Source: Limiplasma sp031549415
GTDB taxonomy: Bacteria; Bacillota; Clostridia; Christensenellales; Aristaeellaceae
Direction: 5' to 3'
Assembly: GCA_031549415.1 (NCBI GenBank)
Contig: JAVBPU010000004.1
Span: 62,001-126,000, forward strand
Length of the DNA stretch: 64,000 bases
The stretch's first letter is position 1, and each line of letters opens with the position of its first letter. The position numbers and the translations under genes were made by a program. Shown piece after piece: positions 51,170 through 58,649 of this stretch. The notes below the pieces were generated by a model. The model was given only the letters and a program-made list of their open reading frames with translations. It made no database searches and was not told the origin of the DNA.

Positions 51170-53488
51170 TTACCCTTCTTTCTCTTGGCAGAGGAACAGA
51201 TAGGAACCAAAGTCCCCCAGCAGTTCCGTCTGCGGGTTGTAATAGCTACCCATGAACTGGTTATTGAGCAATACGCCGCTGCCCAGCAACCGCCCGTCCC
51301 CCTGGTAATGCTCCTGGCAGTCCGGCAGGGAATACAGCGCGTTGGCCCAGCGCAGGAGGGCCCCCTCCGGGTGCAGATCCACGGGCAGGATATGCTTCAC
51401 CAACCCGCCAAAGCGGCGGATATATTGGCGCTGGGGCTTGGTATCCAGGCGGTAGCGCTTGTCCGGGTCCATCCCGTGGATGGGCAGCACCGTGTGGCTG
51501 TCGGCGGTTTCCGCCACGCCCTGAAAGAAGCCCACCAGGGTTTCCTGCCCCCGGCTCACCTGCCAAAAGCGTTGGTTTTGTTTCAGCGCCGGGTTCCTGC
51601 GGAACTGGCCGAATTGGAAGGTCTCCCGGTGGGCTTTGTAAAAGGCAATCTGGGCGCGAATCTCCTTTTTTTCCTCCCGGCTCACATGCTTCAGGTTCAG
51701 CTCATACCCCAGCACCCCAAAGCAAGCGGTGTTGAAGCGGGTGGAAAGGGGCGTCTGCCGCAGGGTTTGCTGGTGGGGTGAGGCGGTCACATGGGCGCCC
51801 TGGGTGGACAAGGGATACAGCAGCGAGAGCCCTTCCTGGATGTGCTGGCGCTCCACCGGGTCGGTGTTATCCGAGGCCCAGATCTGCGGAGAGTAGCACA
51901 GCATGCCCCAATCGAAGCGGTTGCCGCCGCTGGAACAGCTTTCCAGCAGAATGTGGGGCCTGGGCCGAAACAACCTGTCCAGCACCTCATACAGCCCCAG
52001 GATGTATCGGTGGAAAAACTCCCCCTGGTGGGCGAGCCCTGGCCCAAAAGCATCGCTGATGTGGCGGTTCATGTCCCATTTCACATAGTCCACGCCCGCG
52101 CTGTCCAAGATGCCGCCCACCTGCTGGACGATGTACTCCCGCACGTCCGGGTTTGTCATATCCAGCACCCGCTGGTTCCGGCCCAGGGTGGGCTTTTTCG
52201 TTGGGGTGCCCAGGGCATATTCCGGATGGGCCCGGAACAGGCCGCTGTCCTCGTTCACGCATTCCGGCTCAAACCACAGGCCAAAGCCCATGCCCATTTT
52301 TTTGATCTTCTGAGAGAAATCCGCAAGCCCCCGGGGTAGCTTGCGCCGGTTGACGGAATAATCCCCCAGCCCGGCATGGTCGCTGTTTCGCTGGCCAAAC
52401 CAGCCATCGTCCAGCACGAATAGCTCAGCGCCCAGCCTCTTGGCGCTCCTGGCCAGGCGCATCAGCTTGCCCCGGGTGAACCGAAAAAAACAGGCTTCCC
52501 AGTTGTTAAACAGCACAGGCCGTTCCTTGCCCTGCCACTGGGCGGGCACGATATGCCGGTTCACAAAGTCCCCGGTGCGCCGGGTGATGCCGTTCAGCCC
52601 CTCGCCGCTTCGCACCATCACTGCCTGGGGGGTCACAAACCGTTGCCCCTTTTCCAGCGTCCACTCAAAGCAATGAGGGCTGATGCCCATGCCCACCCGC
52701 AGCAGATCCTGCCCGGACAGCTCGCAAAAGCCATAATGGTTGCCGCTGTACACCAGGTTAACGGCCACCACCTGGCCCCTGTCCTCCGCCGCGTCCCGCT
52801 CCGCCAGCAAAAACCCTGGGTTGTGCCGGTTGGAGCTTCCCCCCGTGGTGGACTGGTTCACATACAGGCCCGGGGCCACCGGCCTGCGGTGCAGGTGCGC
52901 CTCCTTGATCCATCCGCCGTCCAGGGTGAGCAGGTCAAACTTCCGGTTGGGCAGGTCCAGGCTCAGGCTCAGCATGCGGCGCAGCACCAGGGGATTTTCC
53001 GCCTGGTTCTCCACCACCGCCCAGCGGGCCATGGCATCGCAGCCCTCAAAGACCGCGTAATACAGCCATAGAACTACGCCGGAGCTGTCCCTCAGGCGCA
53101 GGGCCAGCGTCTGGTCCGCCCCCTGGGCCGAGGGCAAGCCTTCCAAGGGTTTGTCCCCCTCCGTTACCTCATGGTCCACATACAGAAAATCGCTGCAGAA
53201 GCTGCCGTCGGGCATCCTGGCTTCGATGGGGCTGTGGCGGTAATCCCCCCGGCCAATGCCCGACCACTCCAGGCACAGCTGGTCCAGGCAATAGAGCGGG
53301 TCCTGGGGGTCATAGGCCACAGTGGAGCCCACCTGGGCGGTGCGCTTCACCGCCACGGCCTCCGGGTCCTGGGGCTGCTGCTTTTCTCCATAATACAGGT
53401 GCTCCAAATGCCCCTGGGGGGTCACTCGAAACCAATAGCTGCTGCTGGCCGTGGAGAGGTAAAAGGTGTTGTTTTGCACCTCAACCAT
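51170..53488 (-). CDS. alpha-galactosidase (GH36)
   Basis: 772 residues, the usual length of bacterial tetrameric GH36 enzymes. GGGGGAGG precedes ATG 53488. Motifs: N-N-W-E-A-C-F-F (about 340), F-V-L-D-D-G-W-F-G (about 370), Y-V-K-W-D-M-N-R with the nucleophile Asp (about 485) and S-D-N-T-D-P-V-E-R with the acid/base Asp (about 550). It removes terminal alpha-galactose from melibiose or raffinose-type sugars in the cytoplasm. It overlaps the GH1 gene by 8 bases and precedes the transporter by 4. Confidence 0.94.
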   Translation of the reverse strand: MVEVQNNTFYLSTASSSYWFRVTPQGHLEHLYYGEKQQPQDPEAVAVKRTAQVGSTVAYDPQDPLYCLDQLCLEWSGIGRGDYRHSPIEARMPDGSFCSDFLYVDHEVTEGDKPLEGLPSAQGADQTLALRLRDSSGVVLWLYYAVFEGCDAMARWAVVENQAENPLVLRRMLSLSLDLPNRKFDLLTLDGGWIKEAHLHRRPVAPGLYVNQSTTGGSSNRHNPGFLLAERDAAEDRGQVVAVNLVYSGNHYGFCELSGQDLLRVGMGISPHCFEWTLEKGQRFVTPQAVMVRSGEGLNGITRRTGDFVNRHIVPAQWQGKERPVLFNNWEACFFRFTRGKLMRLARSAKRLGAELFVLDDGWFGQRNSDHAGLGDYSVNRRKLPRGLADFSQKIKKMGMGFGLWFEPECVNEDSGLFRAHPEYALGTPTKKPTLGRNQRVLDMTNPDVREYIVQQVGGILDSAGVDYVKWDMNRHISDAFGPGLAHQGEFFHRYILGLYEVLDRLFRPRPHILLESCSSGGNRFDWGMLCYSPQIWASDNTDPVERQHIQEGLSLLYPLSTQGAHVTASPHQQTLRQTPLSTRFNTACFGVLGYELNLKHVSREEKKEIRAQIAFYKAHRETFQFGQFRRNPALKQNQRFWQVSRGQETLVGFFQGVAETADSHTVLPIHGMDPDKRYRLDTKPQRQYIRRFGGLVKHILPVDLHPEGALLRWANALYSLPDCQEHYQGDGRLLGSGVLLNNQFMGSYYNPQTELLGDFGSYLFLCQEKEG

Positions 53489-54755
53489 GGTATTCCTCCC
53501 CCTTCACGTACCGCGCCTCCATCTCCGGCGTGATGGCCCCAGCCTTGGCCATTTCACTGAAGAACTGGCCGCTTTTCTTGATCGTTCTTTTTTGCGTGGC
53601 GTAGTCCACATGCACCAACCCAAAGCGGGCGCTTTCCCCTTCCAGCCACTCAAAATTATCGCAAAAGCACCAATGATAGTACCGCTCCACCGGCAGGCCG
53701 GAGCTTTGCAGGGCCGTTAGGTGGTCGTACAGGTACCGGCAGCGGAAGGCGTCCTGGTTGTCACAGGTGCCGTTTTCCGTCACATATAGGGGCAGGGAAA
53801 GCAGGCGCTCCATCTCCCGGCCGCAGGCGGCGATGCCCTGGGGGTAGATCTCCCAGCCCAGGTCATTCTTGGGGCATACCTCCCGCACCCCGTCCCCCAG
53901 CCCCGACACCGTGGAGCGGGCGTAGTAGTTGAGGGCATGGAAATCCACCAGCCGCTTTCCCGGAAGCTTTAGCAGATTTTTCAGCGGCCAGCGGTATTGC
54001 CCTAGCGCAAAGGCCCGCAGCACGGTCCCCTGGAACAGATAGGCGCTGAGCCTTGTGGCCACTTGGTGCCAGGGGTTCCAAGGATTTTTGGGGGCGAAGA
54101 CCCGGGCATGGTGCGCAAAGCCCACCCTGGTGTCCGTAAACCCGGCCTCTTCTCGCAGCTTGTGGATCAGCTCATAGGCCTTGGCATGGCAGGCCGCCAG
54201 CACCGAAATCACCTGCTGGGTCCGCCAAAAGGAGGCTTCTCCCGGCGGCCATTGCCCTCCGTAATAGCCGCCCATGGCGTACACATTGGGCTCATTGATG
54301 GTAAGGTACTCACAGCAGGCATCGCCAAAATACCGCACCACCTTTTCCACAAAACGCAGAAAAATGGGGAGGTTGTCAATCTTCGTAAAGGCGCCCTTCC
54401 GCTCAAACCACATGGGGTTGGTGAAGTGGTGCAGCGTTACCAGGGGCCGGATGCCGTACTCCCGCAAGCGCAGCAGCATGGCATGGTAGCGTTCCAGCTC
54501 CTTTTCCTCAAAAACCCCTTCGCTGGGCTCAATCCGGGCCCATTCGATTCCCAAGCGGTACTGCCGGATTCCCATATCGCGCATCAGCCCGTAGTCTTCC
54601 TCCCACAAATGATAGTGGTCGTTGGCCCGGGCCGGGTCGCTGCCATCCTTGATGTGCCCTTTGTGATACCAGTCATTCCAGCTATGGTCCAGCTCTCCGC
54701 CTTCCACCTGCGTAGCCGCGCAGGCCACGCCCAGTTCAAAACCGAGCTTGATCAC
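53481..54755 (-). CDS. GH1 family beta-glycosidase
   Basis: 424 residues from GTG 54755, preceded by GGAGAGGGG; this start places the family's F-x-x-G-V-A-C-A-A-T-Q-V-E-G near the N-terminus. ATG 54809 would add 18 residues but lacks a good ribosome site. Catalytic residues are the acid/base Glu in L-T-I-N-E-P-N (about 155) and the nucleophile Glu in Y-V-T-E-N-G-T (about 322). It hydrolyses beta-glucosides or beta-galactosides in the cytoplasm. It is first gene of the operon; a TATAAT on the minus strand at 54833-54828 is the likely -10 box. Confidence 0.92.
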   Translation of the reverse strand: MIKLGFELGVACAATQVEGGELDHSWNDWYHKGHIKDGSDPARANDHYHLWEEDYGLMRDMGIRQYRLGIEWARIEPSEGVFEEKELERYHAMLLRLREYGIRPLVTLHHFTNPMWFERKGAFTKIDNLPIFLRFVEKVVRYFGDACCEYLTINEPNVYAMGGYYGGQWPPGEASFWRTQQVISVLAACHAKAYELIHKLREEAGFTDTRVGFAHHARVFAPKNPWNPWHQVATRLSAYLFQGTVLRAFALGQYRWPLKNLLKLPGKRLVDFHALNYYARSTVSGLGDGVREVCPKNDLGWEIYPQGIAACGREMERLLSLPLYVTENGTCDNQDAFRCRYLYDHLTALQSSGLPVERYYHWCFCDNFEWLEGESARFGLVHVDYATQKRTIKKSGQFFSEMAKAGAITPEMEARYVKGEEYHG

Positions 54756-54887
54756 ACAATCGCCCCTCTCCGGATGTCTGTTGTAATGGTGGCTGCCCAT
54801 GGTTTTCATCAAGGACTCTCTGCCCAGATTATATCATGAAATCCATAAAACACCATACTTTGTTCCTGAAAAGGGGTGGGACAAGCA

Positions 54888-55376
54888 TCACACCCGGCTC
54901 CGCCCGCCCAGAATTTTCACATAGGAAGCCGCCTGGTAACGATAGGTGGAAAGGGGCCGCCAGTAGGCGTCAATGGTATGGGCAGCCACATAAATTTCCT
55001 GGCCGGTGTTTTCTAACACCAACAGGCTGTGGTAATACCTGCCGTTGCCATCCATCAACTGCACGATGTCTCCTGGGATCATCGCGTCCCTTTCCGCCTC
55101 TTGGCCGTAAGGGCCCACGCTTTCGTTTTCCAGCAAGAAGCGGTGCAGATACCGGGCCGCCGTCCAGGCCGGAGCCTTCTCGTTCCCGGTGAGATAGTAC
55201 CAGCCAAAAGTGGGGGTGTAGTTCATCACCAAAATTCCTGCGTAAAGGCATTGGGAAATGAAATTGGTGCAATCGCCGCCCAAGCTGGTAAAGTCCAGGT
55301 ACGCCGGGTTACGGCCCAGCGCCCACCGGTGGGCATAAGCCAGCGCGGCTTCCCGCTGATAGGCAATTTCCCGCAT
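54888..55376 (-). CDS. amidase-domain protein (Amidase_6 type)
   Basis: 162 residues from ATG 55376, after AAAGGGCGG. The papain-like amidase core is shown by A-Y-A-H-R-W-A-L-G-R-N-P-A-Y (about 14-27), G-G-D-C-T-N-F-I-S-Q with the nucleophile Cys (about 34-43), P-G-D-I-V-Q-L (about 102) and Y-Y-H-S-L-L-V with the His (about 114). Proteins of this type occur in spore formers and are thought to cut cell-wall peptides; this one has no signal peptide, so it may act inside the spore or forespore. It is a single gene. Confidence 0.82.
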   Translation of the reverse strand: MREIAYQREAALAYAHRWALGRNPAYLDFTSLGGDCTNFISQCLYAGILVMNYTPTFGWYYLTGNEKAPAWTAARYLHRFLLENESVGPYGQEAERDAMIPGDIVQLMDGNGRYYHSLLVLENTGQEIYVAAHTIDAYWRPLSTYRYQAASYVKILGGRSRV

Positions 55377-55483
55377 CAAAAAACACCGCCCTTTGGTGCA
55401 TGCTATGCGGCGGTATAGGGTCTTTTGCGTTTGTCCGCTTATTCTCTTATTGTGATGAAGGAGATCGCACGCTTTGCCCTTTT

Positions 55484-55999
55484 CTATTCGTCCCTCCCCT
55501 GAGCCAGGGCCTGTAGCGTATCCCCGGCCATACGGTACACCGTCCAGTCCTCCATAGCCTCCGCGCCCAGAGAAAGGTAGAACTCAATGCTGGGCCGGTT
55601 CCAATCCAGGCACCACCATTCCAGCCTGCCGCAGCCGCGTTCCAGCGCCATCTTCGCCAGGCGCGCCAGAAGCCGCTTGCCAAAACCCTGGCCCCGCATC
55701 TCCGGCACAATGTACAAATCCTCCAAATACAGCCCGCCCCGGCCCAAAAAGGTAGAAAAATTGTAGAAAAACAAGGCGAACCCAATGGGTTCCCTGTCCC
55801 ATTCCGCCAGCAGCACTTCCGCCGTTCCCCTTGCAAACAGCCATTCCTCCAGCAACGCCTCCGTGGCCACCACCTGGTCCAGCATGCCCTCATAGGCGGC
55901 CAAATCCTGGATAAAGCGCAGAATCTGCGGGATATCCTCACTTTTGGCAGGGCGGATAGAAAACAGGTCCGGCCCTGGCCGGGGCTCTTGGTTTTGCAT
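55484..55999 (-). CDS. GNAT acetyltransferase (diamine/polyamine acetyltransferase-like)
   Basis: 171 residues from ATG 55999; an ATG at 56041 would add 14 residues but sits against its ribosome site and overlaps the upstream gene. Motifs: S-I-R-P-A-K-S-E-D-I-P-Q-I-L (about 14-27), Y-L-E-D-L-Y-I-V-P-E-M-R-G-Q-G-F-G-K-R-L-L (about 90-110) and W-N-R-P-S-I-E-F-Y-L-S-L-G-A (about 132-145). These match the spermidine/spermine-acetyltransferase branch. The true acceptor is not shown by sequence. Confidence 0.85.
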   Translation of the reverse strand: MQNQEPRPGPDLFSIRPAKSEDIPQILRFIQDLAAYEGMLDQVVATEALLEEWLFARGTAEVLLAEWDREPIGFALFFYNFSTFLGRGGLYLEDLYIVPEMRGQGFGKRLLARLAKMALERGCGRLEWWCLDWNRPSIEFYLSLGAEAMEDWTVYRMAGDTLQALAQGRDE

Positions 56000-56018
56000 C
56001 AGGTGTTTCCCTGCTTTC

Positions 56019-56792
56019 TTAGTCGTTGGTAAGGTCTCCATCCCCTGTGACCGGGATGGCTTCGCCCAAATAGGTGGGATAGGGCTGGAAGATGCCCCAA
56101 AGGAAATCCTTCACCCGGGCCGCATACTCCCGCGCGTCAAAAAACGTCTGGCGACGGTAATGGTGCAGGTCCGAGGGAATGCCCACCGCCTGGATGCCCA
56201 TGCGGTCCGCATTGTACAGGGCCCGGTACAGGTGGTAGTGCTGGGTGACGATCACCATTTTTTTCACCTGAAAGATATCCCTGGCGCGGTACATGCTTTC
56301 ATAGGTGGAAAACCCCGCGTGGTCCATGAATACATCGCTGGAAGGTATCCCCGCCTCTATGGCGAAATCCTTCATGGCATTCACTTCGTCATAATTCAAA
56401 CGGCCATGGTCGCCGGTCATCAGCAGCTTGGGAGCAGCGCCCAGGCGGTAGGCGTCAAGGCCCACCTGCAGCCGGTCCTTCAGCATGGCGCTGGGCGTGC
56501 CTCTCCGGTTGACGCCCGCGCCCAGCACCATCACGCATTCCATATCCAAATTTTCAGCTTCCGCCAGCGGAAGGATTCTGTCCCGGGTGGAGAGCATCAT
56601 ATACACATTGATGGCGGCGGTGAAAGCCAACAAAACAAAACCTGTCAGGACCACAAAACGCAAAGCGCGAAAGACCCAGCCGTGTTTTTTCCTTGCCTTT
56701 CTGGGCTTGCCTTTTGCCGGTTCTGGGGTGCTAACTGGGTTTGGGGAGGGCCTGTCCTGCCTGGGAGAGGTGGGGCTTGCTTCGCTGGTCAT
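56019..56792 (-). CDS. SanA/YdcF family (DUF218) membrane protein
   Basis: 257 residues. A Pro/Lys/Arg-rich cytoplasmic N-terminus (1-38) leads to one membrane segment (about 43-68). The DUF218 domain follows: C-V-M-V-L-G-A-G-V (about 86), P-S-A-M-L-K-D-R-L (about 100), L-L-M-T-G-D-H (about 122) and V-I-V-T-Q-H-Y-H-L-Y-R-A (about 178). SanA relatives affect envelope integrity and vancomycin sensitivity in enteric bacteria; the biochemical activity is not known. Confidence 0.87.
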   Translation of the reverse strand: MTSEASPTSPRQDRPSPNPVSTPEPAKGKPRKARKKHGWVFRALRFVVLTGFVLLAFTAAINVYMMLSTRDRILPLAEAENLDMECVMVLGAGVNRRGTPSAMLKDRLQVGLDAYRLGAAPKLLMTGDHGRLNYDEVNAMKDFAIEAGIPSSDVFMDHAGFSTYESMYRARDIFQVKKMVIVTQHYHLYRALYNADRMGIQAVGIPSDLHHYRRQTFFDAREYAARVKDFLWGIFQPYPTYLGEAIPVTGDGDLTND

Positions 56793-56907
56793 GGGTCACA
56801 TTTCCTCTCTGGTTTCCTGGATATCTATGGTAAAAACGAATCCAGGGTACCATTTCTTGCAAAAAGAAGCAAGTGGGCTTTGCGCGTTTGTAAAAAGTCC
56901 GTTAGGA

Positions 56908-56936
56908 TGGACTTTGCGCCCCCGTCGTTGTATAAT
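56908..56936 (+). promoter_or_regulatory. promoter of deoC
   Basis: TGGACT (56908-56913), a 17-base spacer and TATAAT (56931-56936). Confidence 0.65.
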
Positions 56937-56973
56937 CAAAGTAGCTCGGAAACCACAAAAAGGAAGTGCACCC

Positions 56974-57651
56974 ATGATTTCTAACACGATTTCAAACGAA
57001 GACATTCTGCGCCATGTGGACCATACCCTGCTGAAAGCCACCGCCTCTTGGGCCGAAATTGAGACCCTATGCCAGGAAGCGGTAAAATACCACACCGCAT
57101 CGGTGTGCGTACCGGCGTCCTATCTGGCGCGCATCCACAAGGCCTTTCCTGGGCTGCTCCTTTGCACCGTCATCGGCTTTCCTTTGGGGTATGACACCAC
57201 CGCCACCAAAAAAACAGCGGTGGAAACCGCCCTGTTGGATGGCGCGGATGAAATTGATATGGTGGTGAACCTGGGGGATGTGAAAAACGGCGAATTTGAC
57301 AAGGTGACAGCGGAGATCGCCACGCTGAAAAAGGCCTGCGGCAGCAAAATCCTCAAGGTCATCGTGGAGACCTGCTACCTCACCGAGGCGGAAAAGGAAC
57401 AGCTTTGCGCCTGCGTCACAGAGGGCGGCGCGGATTACATCAAAACCTCCACCGGCTTCGGCACCGGCGGCGCAACCCTGCCGGACGTGTTGCTGTTCAA
57501 AAAGCACATCGGCCCTGGGGTGAAAATCAAGGCTGCCGGGGGCATGAAAACCCGGGAGGATTTTGTGGCTTTCTTGGAGGCGGGCTGTGACCGGCTGGGC
57601 ACCTCCAGCGCCGTCAAGGTACTGGAAGGGCAGGAGGCGGGCGGCTACTAA
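56974..57651 (+). CDS. deoC: deoxyribose-phosphate aldolase
   Basis: 225 residues; AAGGAAG precedes ATG 56974. Motifs: V-D-H-T-L-L-K (about 15-21), V-C-V-P-A-S-Y (about 45), D-E-I-D-M-V-V-N (about 92), K-V-I-V-E-T-C-Y-L (about 128), K-T-S-T-G-F-G and the Schiff-base region V-K-I-K-A-A-G-G-M (about 186). It cleaves 2-deoxyribose-5-phosphate to acetaldehyde and glyceraldehyde-3-phosphate. It has its own promoter and terminator, before the nanE-glycyl radical genes. Confidence 0.95.
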   Translation: MISNTISNEDILRHVDHTLLKATASWAEIETLCQEAVKYHTASVCVPASYLARIHKAFPGLLLCTVIGFPLGYDTTATKKTAVETALLDGADEIDMVVNLGDVKNGEFDKVTAEIATLKKACGSKILKVIVETCYLTEAEKEQLCACVTEGGADYIKTSTGFGTGGATLPDVLLFKKHIGPGVKIKAAGGMKTREDFVAFLEAGCDRLGTSSAVKVLEGQEAGGY

Positions 57652-57685
57652 GACTCGTTTCCAGCGTTGCCAAAATCTTCAAGGC

Positions 57686-57723
57686 AAAAAGCGGGCAGAC
57701 CGGGTTGGTCTGCTTTGCTTTTT
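57686..57723 (+). terminator. intrinsic terminator after deoC
   Basis: GCAGACC/GGTCTGC with outer AAAAAGC/GCTTTTT arms ends in a T-run. Confidence 0.8.
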
Positions 57724-57788
57724 GCTTTGGCGTGTTCTTTCGGCACTGTCCTTTCCTGTTCCAAAAAGAGAAAATATGATAAAGAATG

Positions 57789-57817
57789 TTGACGGATGCA
57801 TGGGCGTATGGTACCAT
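57789..57817 (+). promoter_or_regulatory. promoter of the nanE-glycyl radical enzyme operon
   Basis: TTGACG (57789-57794), a 17-base spacer and TACCAT (57812-57817). Confidence 0.6.
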
Positions 57818-57873
57818 AGAATCACAGAAACAGCAGGGAAAACCCCTTGATTTTGAAAGAGCGAGGTGTCCTC

Positions 57874-58623
57874 ATGAAGACCTCTGACACACGGAAAAAA
57901 GCCATTTTGGAGTCCTTTGCCGGCGGGCTGATCGTTTCCTGTCAGGTGCAGAAGGATGACCCCATTTATTCCGAGGATATCGTGGTGAAAATGGCGCTGG
58001 CCGCAAAATGGGCGGGGGCAGTGGGCATCCGCGCCAACACGCCGGAACAGATCCGCGCCATCAAGGCGGAGGTGGACCTTCCCCTTATCGGCCTGTACAA
58101 AATATGGGATGACGCCACCAATGTGTTCATCACCCCCACGCTGGAGGCAGCCCGCCAGGTGTGGGATGCTGGCGCGGAGATCATTGCGCTGGACTGCACC
58201 ACCCAGCTCACCCGGGAGGGCGTGATGGCCCGAGAATTGCTCCCCATCCTCAAAAAAGAGATTCCCGAAGCCATGATCTTTGCGGATGTGGCCAACTACG
58301 AGGAAGCTGTGTGGGCCGCCCAGCACGGGGCGGACATCGTAGGCCCCACCCTCTATGGATATACCAAGGAGACCGCCCACATCGAGGCCCCGGACCTGCG
58401 CGAATTCGGGCGGATGTGCCGGGATTTGAAGGACGAAGCCTATGTGATCATGGAAGGGCACCTGTATACCCCCGAGGATGCCATGAAATGCATCTTCCTG
58501 GGCGCCCACGCGGTGGTGGTGGGCAGCGCCATCACGCGGCCCCACCTCACCGCCCGCCGCTTTGTGGACCTGCTTTCCGGCTACCAAAACAACTGGCGCG
58601 ATGCAGAAAAAAGCAAGCACTGA
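57874..58623 (+). CDS. nanE: N-acetylmannosamine-6-phosphate 2-epimerase
   Basis: 249 residues from ATG 57874, after GAGGTG. Family motifs: G-L-I-V-S-C-Q-V (about 18-25), P-L-I-G-L-Y-K (about 70), I-A-L-D-C-T-T-Q (about 107), V-G-P-T-L-Y-G-Y-T (about 151) and V-V-V-G-S-A-I-T-R-P (about 216). It converts N-acetylmannosamine-6-phosphate to N-acetylglucosamine-6-phosphate in sialic acid or ManNAc catabolism. The glycyl radical enzyme follows 26 bases later on the same strand, and nagB lies nearby on the other strand. Confidence 0.93.
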   Translation: MKTSDTRKKAILESFAGGLIVSCQVQKDDPIYSEDIVVKMALAAKWAGAVGIRANTPEQIRAIKAEVDLPLIGLYKIWDDATNVFITPTLEAARQVWDAGAEIIALDCTTQLTREGVMARELLPILKKEIPEAMIFADVANYEEAVWAAQHGADIVGPTLYGYTKETAHIEAPDLREFGRMCRDLKDEAYVIMEGHLYTPEDAMKCIFLGAHAVVVGSAITRPHLTARRFVDLLSGYQNNWRDAEKSKH

Positions 58624-58649
58624 CCGAGCATACCGGCCTTGGAGGCATT

